From Alteraurantiacibacter buctensis (lineage in GTDB: Bacteria; Pseudomonadota; Alphaproteobacteria; Sphingomonadales; Sphingomonadaceae): a stretch of DNA of 64,000 nt. Location of the stretch: contig NZ_WTYV01000006.1 of assembly GCF_009827655.1 (NCBI RefSeq), positions 1-64,000 on the forward strand, written 5' to 3'. How positions within the stretch are numbered: position 1 is the stretch's first letter; each line of letters opens with the position of its first letter. The position numbers were made by a program, and so were the translations under genes. The notes below the pieces were generated by a model. The model was given only the letters and a program-made list of their open reading frames with translations. It made no database searches and was not told the origin of the DNA. Positions 47,473 to 56,235 of this stretch are shown here, one piece after another.

Positions 47473-48444
47473 TCAGATCTCGAAGCTGACCATCTTGGCC
47501 ATGATGAAGCCGCCGATGGTCATCCACACCAGGCCGCCCAGGCCGGCGATGATCAGGCGCTCGTCGCTGAAAAAGCCGGCCAGGTAATCGGGGTTGACCC
47601 AGTAGACCATGCCGAACACGGCGAAGGGCAGGGCACCCACGATGTAGGCCGAAGCCTTCGATTCCGAGCTCATCGCCTTGATCTTCAGCTTCATCTGGGC
47701 GCGCTTGCGCAGCACGTCGGCCAGGTTGCTGAGCGTTTCGGCCAGGTTGCCGCCGGTCTCGCGCTGGATCGCCAGGGTGATGACGAAGAACTGGAATTCG
47801 GCGGTGTTGAGCTTGTTGGCGGTTTCCTGGAGGGCTTCCTCCATCGTCCGGCCGATGCGCATGCGTTCCACCACGGCGCGGAATTCGCTGCCCACCGGGC
47901 CGGGCACTTCGCTGGCGACCACGCTCAGCGTCTCGCCCACCGGCAGGCCGGACCGCAGGCCGCGCACCAGCAACTCGATCCCGTCGGGGAACTTGGCGGT
48001 GAAATTGTTGATGCGCCGCTTGATCAGGTAGTTGACCACCAGGTGCGGCAGGCCCGCGCCCACCAGCAGGCCGGCCACCAGGCCCAGCAAGGCCGCACCG
48101 GTCTGCAGGAACACCAGCGCCGCGATGCCTACACCCAGGCCAAGCGAGGCATAAAGATACTGGTTCAGCGACCAGTTCATGCCGGTCCGCTCCAGCCGCA
48201 GCATCAGCGCCTCGATGCGCGATCCGGCACCGGCCTTCATGAACTGCTTGGGCTTGCGCGCATCGATCGCCTTCTTGAGCTGGCTTTCGACCTTGTCCTT
48301 GGTGCTTTCCGAATGGCGATAGCGCAGCGCCTGCAAGCGGCGCTGGCTTTCCTTGGCCGCCGAGGGGCCGGACATCAGGGTATAGCCCAGGATCATCAGA
48401 CCCATCAGGCCCACACCCACCAACAGGAGCTGGATAATGCTCAT
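47473..48444 (-). CDS. tadB: Tad pilus inner-membrane protein TadB (type II secretion F family)
   Basis: A 323-residue T2SF-domain protein with an N-terminal hydrophobic segment (IIQLLLVGVGLMGLMILGY), two central membrane segments (YLYASLGLGVGIAALVFLQT, ALLGLVAGLLVGAGLPHLVV) and a C-terminal one (AGLGGLVWMTIGGFIMAKMV). The F-domain core reads FPDGIELLVRGLRSGLPVGE with PGPVGSEF and QRETGGNLAETL nearby. Partner of TadC in the assembly platform. Upstream is cpaE, not the expected cpaF; only 76 bases separate them. Confidence 0.93.
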   Translation of the reverse strand: MSIIQLLLVGVGLMGLMILGYTLMSGPSAAKESQRRLQALRYRHSESTKDKVESQLKKAIDARKPKQFMKAGAGSRIEALMLRLERTGMNWSLNQYLYASLGLGVGIAALVFLQTGAALLGLVAGLLVGAGLPHLVVNYLIKRRINNFTAKFPDGIELLVRGLRSGLPVGETLSVVASEVPGPVGSEFRAVVERMRIGRTMEEALQETANKLNTAEFQFFVITLAIQRETGGNLAETLSNLADVLRKRAQMKLKIKAMSSESKASAYIVGALPFAVFGMVYWVNPDYLAGFFSDERLIIAGLGGLVWMTIGGFIMAKMVSFEI

Positions 48445-48483
48445 GGTTGTCCTTCGCCTTCTTCCATCACGGTTCTGTGCCCA

Positions 48484-48507
48484 GGCCCGCCGGATTGGCG
48501 GCGGGCC
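48484..48507 (-). repeat. Hairpin in the cpaE-tadB gap
   Basis: A perfect nine-base inverted repeat (GGCCCGCCG / CGGCGGGCC) with a six-base spacer lies in the 76 bases between cpaE and tadB, where cpaF/tadA sits in most Tad loci. It may slow transcription between the two genes; it could also be unremarkable GC-rich structure. Confidence 0.45.
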
Positions 48508-48520
48508 GGGGGATCAGGTA

Positions 48521-49807
48521 TTACGCGGCCGGTTCGGTGGCCTTGGGCTTCTTGGCCAGCAGCGCCTTCAGGTCGAGCTTGCCGAGCAGCGAGGTGCCGC
48601 CCTTGCCGGCACCGGCCAGGCTGGCGCCATTGTCGCTGCTGACGCCCATCACCGCATTGGCGATGTCGCGCATGGCGGCGACCGCCTTGGAGCCCTTGTT
48701 GGCTTCCACGAAGGTCTGGCCCAGCTTGGCGGCATTCACGCCGGCCTTCTGGTCAAGCGGGATCATGAAGTTGATCTTGCGCTCGATCGAGGCCTCGAAA
48801 TCGGCCTTGCTGATCTCGGTCGTCCCCTGCGGCACCTTGTTGCACACGATCATCGGCGTGGCCGAGGGCGCATTGGCCTTGAGCCACGAGAGGATGCGGA
48901 TGGTGTCGCGGGCCGAGGCCAGCGTCAGTTCGGTCACCAGCGTCACCACGCCCACTTCCGCCAGCAGGTGGGGGAAGTTGATCAGCATGTTGCGCGGCAG
49001 GTCGATTACCGTCATGTCGAAGGCCGAGCGGAACTCTTCCTCCAGTTGCAGGAAGGCGCTGCCATCGGTCATCAGCGGGCTGGAGATCGGCGCTTCGGCC
49101 GACATGATCGCCAGCTTGTCGTTGGCGCGGACCATCGCCCGTTCGATGAACAGGGTGTCGATGCGGCTGGGGTTCTCGATCGCGTCGGTCAGGCCGCGGC
49201 CCGGCTCCAGGTCGAGGCACAGCGCCCCGGTGCCGAAGTGCACGTCGAGGTCGAGCAGCGCGGTCGAGCGGTTGTGCTCGGTGGCGAACAGCCAGGCCAG
49301 CGAAGTGGCCAGCGTGCTGGCGCCCACGCCGCCGCGGGTACCCACGATGGCATTGGCGATGTGCTGGTGCTCGCCGTCGCCTTCATGATGGCGCGGGGCG
49401 GAGAAGATCGCCTGGGCATTGGTAAGCGCATCGCGCAATTGGCCGGCGGCCAGCGGCTTCAGCAGGTAATCGTGGATGCCGCTGGACAGCAGGTCGCGGT
49501 ACAGGCGCACGTCGTTCACCTGGCCCACCGCGATCACCACGGTGCCCGGCTCGCACACTTCGGCCAAGGCATTGATGTCGTTCAGCGGGTCGCCGCTTTC
49601 GGACAGGTCGACCATCAGGATCGCCGGGCTGGCCGAGATCGACAGCGACTGGACCGCGTTGCGCAGGCCACCCTTGTTGCACTTCTCGGGCTGCCAGCCC
49701 ATCTCGATCACGACCGGGCGCAGCACGTCCAGCGCGGCATCGTCGCAGATATAGGCCGCGAACGGATCGCGATTGCCCATTCCGCCGGATTTCCACGGTG
49801 CATTCAT
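48521..49807 (-). CDS. cpaE: Tad pilus localisation protein CpaE/TadZ
   Basis: A 428-residue protein: an N-terminal receiver-like domain (about 1-130, LMVDLSESGDPLNDINALAE and GIHDYLLKPLAAGQLRDAL) and a ParA/MinD-type ATPase domain with GTRGGVGASTLATSLAW (about residue 145), LLDLDVHFGTG and ACQ-like MIVCNKVPQGTTEI. CpaE/TadZ places the pilus apparatus at the cell pole. The ATG at 49807 has GGGAGC eight bases upstream. The C-terminus is Ala/Gly/Lys-rich. Confidence 0.92.
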   Translation of the reverse strand: MNAPWKSGGMGNRDPFAAYICDDAALDVLRPVVIEMGWQPEKCNKGGLRNAVQSLSISASPAILMVDLSESGDPLNDINALAEVCEPGTVVIAVGQVNDVRLYRDLLSSGIHDYLLKPLAAGQLRDALTNAQAIFSAPRHHEGDGEHQHIANAIVGTRGGVGASTLATSLAWLFATEHNRSTALLDLDVHFGTGALCLDLEPGRGLTDAIENPSRIDTLFIERAMVRANDKLAIMSAEAPISSPLMTDGSAFLQLEEEFRSAFDMTVIDLPRNMLINFPHLLAEVGVVTLVTELTLASARDTIRILSWLKANAPSATPMIVCNKVPQGTTEISKADFEASIERKINFMIPLDQKAGVNAAKLGQTFVEANKGSKAVAAMRDIANAVMGVSSDNGASLAGAGKGGTSLLGKLDLKALLAKKPKATEPAA

Positions 49808-49811
49808 GTGC

Positions 49812-50471
49812 TTAGCTCCCTGTCTCTTGACTGGAGACCTGGCCCAGGCCGCCGGCCCCGGTGGGCGTGGCTTCGCGGTAGGTCTCGATCGCCTTGGTCG
49901 AACTCATGACAACGGTATCGCCGGTGCCGGCAGCCCCTTCCAGCAGGTGCTCGGGGTCGGCGATCATCGCGGCCAGGTTGCCGTTGATCGCGCAGCCAAA
50001 GCCGGGCGAGGTCGAATTGCCCAGGTTGCCGCTCTGGCGGCCGGCCCAGTTGGGGCAGCCCGGCACGTGGGCGGTGGAGCGGGTGACGACCACGCGCACG
50101 CGGCCCGGATCGACGAAGCCCGAAGTCACCGGCGCACCATCGGCCAGCAGCAGCCCGTGGCGGGCGGCGGCGGCGGCTACGTCGGCGCGGACCGAAGGGC
50201 TGGCCATCGGGTCGTCAATGGCGATGCGGTCACCATAGCCGACGTCGAGTGCCTCGAACCATTCGGCCAGGCGGGCCTGCTCCGGCACGGCCAGGCCGCC
50301 CGGGGTGGCCATCAGGTCCAGCGTCATGTTGGACCGGCTGACGACCGGCTGGTTGATGCTTTCCAGCCCATGGTTGGGGGTGACGCCTGCGGGGGTGGTG
50401 CAGGCTCCCAGGCCCAGGGCCAGCGAGAGAGCGGCGAGGCTGGCAGCCTTGCGGATATGGATGGGGTTCAT
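49812..50471 (-). CDS. cpaD: Tad pilus lipoprotein CpaD
   Basis: A 219-residue outer-membrane lipoprotein with a lipobox (LALGLGACTTP, Cys about residue 24), then the CpaD domain including NQPVVSRSNMTLDLMATPGG, HVPGCPNWAGRQSGNLGNST and GFGCAINGNLAAMIADPEHL; the two Cys may be bonded. CpaD assists secretin assembly. I prefer ATG 50471 with GAGAGAGG upstream over a GTG three codons earlier. Confidence 0.9.
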   Translation of the reverse strand: MNPIHIRKAASLAALSLALGLGACTTPAGVTPNHGLESINQPVVSRSNMTLDLMATPGGLAVPEQARLAEWFEALDVGYGDRIAIDDPMASPSVRADVAAAAARHGLLLADGAPVTSGFVDPGRVRVVVTRSTAHVPGCPNWAGRQSGNLGNSTSPGFGCAINGNLAAMIADPEHLLEGAAGTGDTVVMSSTKAIETYREATPTGAGGLGQVSSQETGS

Positions 50472-50488
50472 GGCGTTCACCTCTCTCG

Positions 50489-52039
50489 TCAGTTCAGGCT
50501 GAAGCCGGGCGCGGCAGCGTCGGCGCTCTGGGCGGCGGCACCGGACGGGCGTTCGCCGCCGGCCAGGGCCTCGCCGTTCTGGTCGATCAGGCTGACCGAG
50601 GGATCGGCCGGCCCTTCCTGCGCAGCGCGCGGCATCGGGCGGGTGGCCCCGCTGACGCCGTTGTGCGCGCGGTTGAGCAGGAACTGCTCGGCGGCGGTGG
50701 CATTCTCATAGCCATCGGTCGGCAGCACGATGTCGCGGTCGTTGACCGGGTTCACCAGGTACGGCGTGACCACGATCACCAGCTCGGTCTCACCCCGGCG
50801 GAAGTCGGTGGAGCGGAACAGGTTGCCCAGGATCGGGATTTCGCCCAGGCCGGGCGCGCGGTCGATCACGTTCTGCGAATTGTTGCTCAGCAGGCCGGCG
50901 ATCATGAAGCTCTGGCCGGAGCCGAGTTCGATCGTGGTCTCCGCCCGGCGGATGGTCAGCGCCGGGATCTGGAAGCCGTTCAGCGTTACCGCGCCCTGCG
51001 AGGACAGCTCGGAAACTTCCGGACGCACCCGCAGCGAGATGCGGCCGTTCGACAGCACCGTGGGGGTATAGGTCAGGCTGACGCCGTAGTTCTTGTATTC
51101 CACCGTGGTGGTGCCCAGGCCCTGGCTCAGCGGGATCGGGAACTCGCCGCCGGCGAGGAATTCGGCGGTTTCACCCGACAGCGCGGTCAGGTTGGGCTGC
51201 GACAGGGTGGTCACCAGGCCCTCGCGTTCGGCCATGTCCAGCGTGGCGCCGATGTCCAAGCCCAGCAGGTGGCCGACCCCGGCCAGCGTCGTGCCGGGCG
51301 AGATGCGCGAAACGGCGGTGCCGGCGGTGGTGCCGCCGCCGGGCAGGCCAACGGTGCAGCTGGTGCTGGTGCAGGTGGCGGTGCCGGGAGCGAAGGTGGA
51401 GCCGATCTGGCGGCCCTGGCCGATGCCGAACTGGAAGCCGCCGGTGCCGTCGATCGTGGTAAGATTGGCGCCCAGGGTGCGGACCAGCGAGCGGCTGACC
51501 TCGGCAAAGCGCACCCTCAGGTTGACCTGTAGCGGGGTAGCCATGCGCAGGCGAGAGACCACGTTGGCATCGTTGCCCACGAATGCGGCCACCAGGCGCT
51601 CGGCCTCGGCGGCGTCTTCGGGCGCGGCCACGGTGCCGGTCAGCAGCACGGTGTTGGTGCCCATGGTGGCCACCTGGATGGAGTTTTCCGGCATGGCCAG
51701 CGCCAGCATCTGGTCGATGCTGTCGATATTGCTGCCCACGCGCACGTTGGCCGACCAGATCACGTCGCCCGCAGCGTTGCTGGCATAGATCGTGGTCACG
51801 CCGCCGGCCTTGCCCATCACGAACAGCTGGCGTTGCGACTTGACCTGGACGTCGGCGATATTGTCGTTGGCCACGAAGATATCGGCCATGTTGCCGGGCA
51901 CCGTCACCAGCTCGCCGCGGCCGATCGACAGGACAAGCTCCTGCGACGGACTGACGACGGCCTGGGCCTGGGCGGCCGTGGGCACCAGGGCCAGCGCACA
52001 GGCAGCGCTCAGCACGGTCTTGAGAAGGCGGCTATGCAT
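50489..52039 (-). CDS. cpaC: Tad pilus secretin CpaC/RcpA
   Basis: A 516-residue outer-membrane secretin. Order: signal peptide (LLKTVLSAACALALVPTAAQ), N0-like domain (VVSPSQELVLSIGRGELVTV), a BON-like region, the secretin domain (ISPGTTLAGVGHLLGLDIGA to VVTPYLVNPV) with VPLLGNIPVLG-equivalent APGLGEIPILGNLFRS, and a Gly/Ala-rich C-terminal tail. ATG 52039 has GAGGGG seven bases upstream and gives a clean signal peptide; two earlier in-frame starts add only a hydrophilic stretch. It forms the pilus exit pore. Confidence 0.94.
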   Translation of the reverse strand: MHSRLLKTVLSAACALALVPTAAQAQAVVSPSQELVLSIGRGELVTVPGNMADIFVANDNIADVQVKSQRQLFVMGKAGGVTTIYASNAAGDVIWSANVRVGSNIDSIDQMLALAMPENSIQVATMGTNTVLLTGTVAAPEDAAEAERLVAAFVGNDANVVSRLRMATPLQVNLRVRFAEVSRSLVRTLGANLTTIDGTGGFQFGIGQGRQIGSTFAPGTATCTSTSCTVGLPGGGTTAGTAVSRISPGTTLAGVGHLLGLDIGATLDMAEREGLVTTLSQPNLTALSGETAEFLAGGEFPIPLSQGLGTTTVEYKNYGVSLTYTPTVLSNGRISLRVRPEVSELSSQGAVTLNGFQIPALTIRRAETTIELGSGQSFMIAGLLSNNSQNVIDRAPGLGEIPILGNLFRSTDFRRGETELVIVVTPYLVNPVNDRDIVLPTDGYENATAAEQFLLNRAHNGVSGATRPMPRAAQEGPADPSVSLIDQNGEALAGGERPSGAAAQSADAAAPGFSLN

Positions 52040-52101
52040 GGTCTTGCCCCTCGAATTGGCGGGTTGGGCGAACGGGATGGTCTGGGTCATGGCTGGGGTC
52101 C

Positions 52102-53208
52102 TCACCGGGTGCCGGCCACGCTGCCCATGGTGCGGGCAACATTGCCTGCGCCCTGGGCCTGGCGATCAAGGATGGCACCTGCGCCGCGCTGCACCGATTC
52201 CTCGGTGGTGTTCTGGCCACGGGTCACGCGGACCGTGGGGCCGGACGGGCGGGCGGGGCCGCTGGCGGCTGCCGGTGCGCCACCGGTATAGGTGGGGGCG
52301 GCGGCGGTCGGGGCCGGGGCATTGCCACCCTGCGGCGGCACGGTGCGGCGGCTGAAGCGCGACACGTCGCCACCGGTCACGAACGAGGCGGAGCCGTCAC
52401 GCGGGGCGGCCACGGCCTGGCGCAGGATGCGCTCTTCCTCTGCCGGGGTGGCATTGGCGGGCACATCCACTTCGCCGGCGGCGATGGCGCGTTCCAGTTC
52501 CACCTGGTTGTCGGCGATCGAGCGCAACGACAGGCTGAGCGTGCCCATGGTTTCGGCCACGGCGATCTTCTCGGCGATGCGCGGGGTCACTTCCAGCGTC
52601 ACCGTGCGGGTGGCCTGCACCACGGTGCGGCCGTCCTCGGTGGTGGTGGTCTCGGTCGACTGGTCGGTGGCGAGCACGCGCAGGTTGGACAGGATCGTCT
52701 CGGTGGCGCGCAGCGGCTGGCCTTCGGTGCCGTCCACGGTCTGCGTCAGCATCAGGTCCACCCGGTCGCCCGGGAAGATGAAGCCACCCACGCCGGTGCG
52801 GGCCGAGACGGAGATGGTGACGGCACGCATGCCCGGGCCAAGCGCCGCAGCCAGGAAGCCGCGATCGCCGGGGGCGACCAGCGAGCCCTGGGTCACCGGC
52901 TCACCGGCCGTGATCGGCAGGCGCACTACGGTGCCCAGCAGCAGCTCCATGTTGGCTTCGCCATCGATGAAGTAGGCATCCTGCACCAGTTCCTGCGGCC
53001 AGAGCTGGTAGGCCACGGCATCGGCAGTGATGATGGTGCCCACCGGCAGGCTGCGCTTGGCGACCAGCACCTTGGGGCCTTGCGGTTCGGCCTGGGCCGC
53101 TTCCGCCTGGGGCGCGGAGGCGCCGGCGAACATGCTGCGAGCGGCCAGGGCCGTGCCGATCGCGATGATCAGCGCCCCTACCAGCAGGATGAGCTTCTTC
53201 TTGTCCAT
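52102..53208 (-). CDS. cpaB: Tad pilus assembly protein CpaB/RcpC
   Basis: A 368-residue protein: one N-terminal membrane anchor (KLILLVGALIIAIGTALAA), an SAF domain (about residues 45-110, VLVAKRSLPVGTIITADAVA and VVRLPITAGEPVTQGSLVAP), an RcpC-like domain with PGMRAVTISVSARTGVGGFI and GDRVDLMLTQ, and a Pro/Ala-rich C-terminal region from about residue 285. CpaB acts in the periplasm and supports the secretin. It is second of the cpa genes, 77 bases after cpaA. Confidence 0.92.
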   Translation of the reverse strand: MDKKKLILLVGALIIAIGTALAARSMFAGASAPQAEAAQAEPQGPKVLVAKRSLPVGTIITADAVAYQLWPQELVQDAYFIDGEANMELLLGTVVRLPITAGEPVTQGSLVAPGDRGFLAAALGPGMRAVTISVSARTGVGGFIFPGDRVDLMLTQTVDGTEGQPLRATETILSNLRVLATDQSTETTTTEDGRTVVQATRTVTLEVTPRIAEKIAVAETMGTLSLSLRSIADNQVELERAIAAGEVDVPANATPAEEERILRQAVAAPRDGSASFVTGGDVSRFSRRTVPPQGGNAPAPTAAAPTYTGGAPAAASGPARPSGPTVRVTRGQNTTEESVQRGAGAILDRQAQGAGNVARTMGSVAGTR

Positions 53209-53285
53209 GGTGCTCCAAGCCCCTTTTCGTGTTCCTTGGCGGAAATGTGCGTACCGCTTAGGCCGTCATTGGTTAAAATGAGGTA

Positions 53286-53777
53286 TCAGCCCGCCAGCCC
53301 GGTGAAGGTGGTGGCCGGAAGGTAGAAACTGGCGATGACCCACAGGCCCGCAGCGGCAATGGCCACGCCATAGGGAATGGCGATCTTCTCGCGCTGGCGC
53401 CTGATCACGTACCAGCCGCCAAAGAACAGCGTCAGCACGCCGCCCACCAGCGCCATCATGATGATCAATTTCAGGAAATGCGCCGGTGCGATCCACAGGG
53501 CGAGCGCGGTCAGCAGCTTCACGTCGCCGCCGCCCATCGCCTTCAGCGCGAACAGGATGGAAAGGGCCGCGAAGGTGGCAAAGGCCACGCCGATCTGGCT
53601 GGCCACGTCAGGCCACAGCGACAGGCCGCTGGCATACCAGAACAGCGGCGCGCCCAGCGCGATGCCGGCGTTTAGCCAGTTGGCGATGCGGCGGCTGCGC
53701 AGGTCGGTAAACGCGGCGGTAAGCAAGGCCGCAGCCAGGGCCGCCAGCAGCACGTACTTGAATGGATCGTCCAGCAT
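53286..53777 (-). CDS. cpaA: Type IV prepilin peptidase CpaA/TadV (A24A)
   Basis: A 163-residue inner-membrane peptidase with about six hydrophobic segments. The two catalytic aspartates are in FTDLRSRRIANWLN (about residue 26) and MGGGDVKLLTALALW (about residue 82), the GxGD-type signature. CpaA cleaves the leader of Flp pilins. It is the first cpa gene on the minus strand. No Flp pilin gene was seen upstream of it or in the following gap. Confidence 0.93.
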   Translation of the reverse strand: MLDDPFKYVLLAALAAALLTAAFTDLRSRRIANWLNAGIALGAPLFWYASGLSLWPDVASQIGVAFATFAALSILFALKAMGGGDVKLLTALALWIAPAHFLKLIIMMALVGGVLTLFFGGWYVIRRQREKIAIPYGVAIAAAGLWVIASFYLPATTFTGLAG

Positions 53778-53872
53778 CGCAATTCCTCGCGAGGTTCCCC
53801 CTCAGGATTTGCAGTGCTAGCGCGCATCACTTACCAAAAAGTAACCACGGACGGGAGGCTGGTGTTCAGCAA

Positions 53873-54874
53873 ATGGATTTGACCGGCTCTCCTGCTAGCG
53901 CCCTTGGCAACCAGCCCGCGTTCAACCGTCGCGCGATCCCCGCTGGCGCGCATGAGCGCCTTTGGCAGGCTGCGGATGGCTGGCCGATACGGCTGCTCGA
54001 CTGGCCCGCGCCCGACGGCCCGGCGCGCGGATCGATCCTGTTCCTGCCCGGTCGCGGCGATGCCTATGAGAAGTACCTGGAAACGCTGGAGCACTGGCGG
54101 CGGCAGGGCTGGCAGGTGGGCGCGGCGGACTGGCGCGGGCAGGCGGGATCGGGCCGGCTGGGGACCGATGCGGTTACCGGGCACATAGGGGATTTCGGCC
54201 AGTGGGTGGACGACCTGGCCGCCTTGTGGCGCGACTGGACCCAACGCCAGCCCGGCCCGCACGTGCTGGCGGCCCATTCGATGGGCGGGCAGGTGGTGCT
54301 GCGCGCAGCGGTGGACCATGCGCTGCATCCGCCGCCGGACGCGCTGGTGCTGTCCACTCCCATGCTGGGCACCCACCCGGAATGGTTGCCCGATGCGGTC
54401 CAGCAGGCGGCGGCCCACGTCATGTGCCTGCTGGGCGATCCGCGCCGCCCGGCGTGGAAGTGGAGCGAAAAGCCCGGCGAACTGCCGCCCGGCCGCCAGG
54501 CGCTGCTGACGCATGACGAGGCCCGCTATGCCGATGAGGGCTGGTGGCGGCAGGCGCGCCCCGAACTGGTGATGGGGCCGGGTAGCTGGGGCTGGGTGGA
54601 GGCGGCGGCCCGGTCGATGCGCCACACCGCGCGGGCAGACCTGCTGGCCGGGGTCACCAGCCCTGTGTTCCTGCTGGCCACCAGCGGCGACCGGCTGGTG
54701 TCGCTCAAGGCCAACCGCCGCGCCGCGCGCCACCTGCCACGGGTCACCTACCTGGAAATGGGCGACGAGGCGCGGCACGAAATCCTGCGCGAGGTGGATG
54801 CGGTGCGCAACCGCGCCCTGACGGCGATAGATGCCTTTCTGGATCGCTTCTGTCCGCCTAAGTCGCCGGGGTGA
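53873..54874 (+). CDS. Alpha/beta hydrolase, lysophospholipase-like
   Basis: A 333-residue alpha/beta-hydrolase. It has SILFLPGRGDAYEKYLETLE (first strand and oxyanion region), WRGQAGSGRLGTD, the nucleophile elbow AAHSMGGQVVLRAAVDHA (HSMGG, GxSxG type), and PVFLLATSGDRLVSLKANRR carrying the acid Asp, with a likely His in GDEARHEILRE. The pattern matches PldB-type lysophospholipases (HG..DAY, Serine aminopeptidase S33). I chose ATG 53873 with GGGAGG 14 bases upstream. Its stop overlaps the next gene's GTG start. It diverges from cpaA across a 95-base gap. Confidence 0.86.
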   Translation: MDLTGSPASALGNQPAFNRRAIPAGAHERLWQAADGWPIRLLDWPAPDGPARGSILFLPGRGDAYEKYLETLEHWRRQGWQVGAADWRGQAGSGRLGTDAVTGHIGDFGQWVDDLAALWRDWTQRQPGPHVLAAHSMGGQVVLRAAVDHALHPPPDALVLSTPMLGTHPEWLPDAVQQAAAHVMCLLGDPRRPAWKWSEKPGELPPGRQALLTHDEARYADEGWWRQARPELVMGPGSWGWVEAAARSMRHTARADLLAGVTSPVFLLATSGDRLVSLKANRRAARHLPRVTYLEMGDEARHEILREVDAVRNRALTAIDAFLDRFCPPKSPG

Positions 54875-55968
54875 GCGAACGATTCGACATTGCCGTGATC
54901 GGGGCCGGGATCGCCGGGGCCTCGATCGCCGCCGAACTGGCCCCGCACGCCCGCGTGCTGCTGGCCGAGGGCGAGGATACGCCGGGCTATCACACCACCG
55001 GCCGTTCCGCCGCCTTCTGGGAGGAATGCTATGGCGGGCCCGGCGTGGTGCCGCTGACCCTGCCATCGGGCCAGTGGCTGCGCGATCACGGCTTCCTGGT
55101 CCCGCGCGGTGCACTCTACGTGGCCGAGGAAAAGGACTTGGCCGCGCTCGACCGGTTCGAGCAGACCTTCGCGGGCACCGGGGTGACCATCGAACGCATC
55201 GGCCGCCAGCGGCTGGAAATGCTGGTCCCCGGCATCCGGCCCGCCTGGGTGGGCGCGATTACCGAGCCCAACTGCGCCGATATCGACGTGGCGGGCCTGC
55301 ACCAGCACTACCTGGCGCAAGGCCGGCAGGCGGGGGTGGACCTGCGGGTGCGCCATCGCCTGGTGGCGGCAGAGCGCGAAGGCGATGGCTGGCGGCTGGC
55401 CTTTGCCGGTGGCGGGACCTTGCGGGCCGCCACGCTGGTCAACGCCGCCGGGGCCTGGGCCGACGAGCTGGCCATGCTGGCGGGCGCGAAAGCGTTGGGC
55501 ATCACCCCCTATCGCCGCACCGTGGCGCAACTGCGCGTCGATCCCGCCCCGCCGGCAGACCTGCCGCTGGTGCTCGGGATTGACGGCAGCTTCTATTTCA
55601 AGCCCGAGAACGGCCGCCTGTGGCTCTCCCCGCACGACGAGACACCCAGCGTGCCCTGTGATGCCGCGCCCGAGGAACTGGACGTGGCGCTGGCCATCGA
55701 CCGCTTCGAACAGGTGGTGGACTGGCGCGTGGCTGCGCTGGAGCACAAGTGGGCGGGCCTGCGCAGCTTCGCGCCCGACCGGCTGCCGGTATATGGCTGG
55801 GATGGCGGCGTGCCGGGCCTGTTCTGGTTTGCCGGGCAGGGCGGCTTCGGCATCCAGACCGCACCTGCCGCGGCGCGTCTGGCCGCGCAGCTCCTGCTGG
55901 GCCAGCGGCCCGATGCGATGACCGCGGGGATCGATCCGGCGGTTTACTCGCCGCAGCGGTTTGGCTAG
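54871..55968 (+). CDS. FAD-dependent amine/D-amino-acid oxidoreductase (DAO family)
   Basis: A 365-residue DAO-family flavoenzyme. The Rossmann motif is FDIAVIGAGIAGASIAAELA (GxGxxG, about residue 11), followed by HTTGRSAAFWEECYGG typical of D-arginine/D-amino-acid dehydrogenase-like members, and a C-terminal FAD motif LFWFAGQGGFGIQTAPAAAR. It probably oxidises an amine or amino acid, substrate unknown. GTG start, four-base overlap with the hydrolase stop, so the two are coupled. A D-arginine dehydrogenase (DauA-like) role is possible but unproven. Confidence 0.87.
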   Translation: MSERFDIAVIGAGIAGASIAAELAPHARVLLAEGEDTPGYHTTGRSAAFWEECYGGPGVVPLTLPSGQWLRDHGFLVPRGALYVAEEKDLAALDRFEQTFAGTGVTIERIGRQRLEMLVPGIRPAWVGAITEPNCADIDVAGLHQHYLAQGRQAGVDLRVRHRLVAAEREGDGWRLAFAGGGTLRAATLVNAAGAWADELAMLAGAKALGITPYRRTVAQLRVDPAPPADLPLVLGIDGSFYFKPENGRLWLSPHDETPSVPCDAAPEELDVALAIDRFEQVVDWRVAALEHKWAGLRSFAPDRLPVYGWDGGVPGLFWFAGQGGFGIQTAPAAARLAAQLLLGQRPDAMTAGIDPAVYSPQRFG

Positions 55969-56037
55969 CCTCGCCGCCGGGGCAGGCGACTGGATCACGA
56001 CTGCCGCAGACAACCGTCGCTCAAAGGGAGGCATCTG

Positions 56038-56214
56038 ATGGCCCACAAGTTCGAAATCTACAAGGACAAGGCGGGCGAGTTCCGCGTTCGCTTCAAGTAC
56101 AACAGCGAAGTGATGTTCTCGACGGAAGGCTACGCCTCCAAGTCGGGGGCCAAGGACGCCATCGCATCGATCAAGAAGAACGCGCCGGACGCCGAGATCG
56201 AAGACAACGCCTGA
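56038..56214 (+). CDS. DUF1508 (YegP-type) small protein
   Basis: A 58-residue protein with KFEIYKDKAGEFRVRFKYNS then VMFSTEGYASKSGAKDAIAS, one copy of the DUF1508 repeat; YegP in E. coli has two. GGGAGG lies seven to twelve bases upstream. The C-terminus is acidic (PDAEIEDNA). Function unknown; members have been linked to stress responses. It follows the FAD enzyme by 69 bases and ends 21 bases before the convergent rnhA gene. Confidence 0.9.
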   Translation: MAHKFEIYKDKAGEFRVRFKYNSEVMFSTEGYASKSGAKDAIASIKKNAPDAEIEDNA

Positions 56215-56235
56215 TCGCCTGCCGGCTGGCCGCCT

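Noticed and set aside
53209-53285. Flp pilin gene between cpaA and cpaB
   Set aside because: No frame with a prepilin leader (G/E then hydrophobic helix) was visible in the 77-base gap, nor upstream of cpaA.
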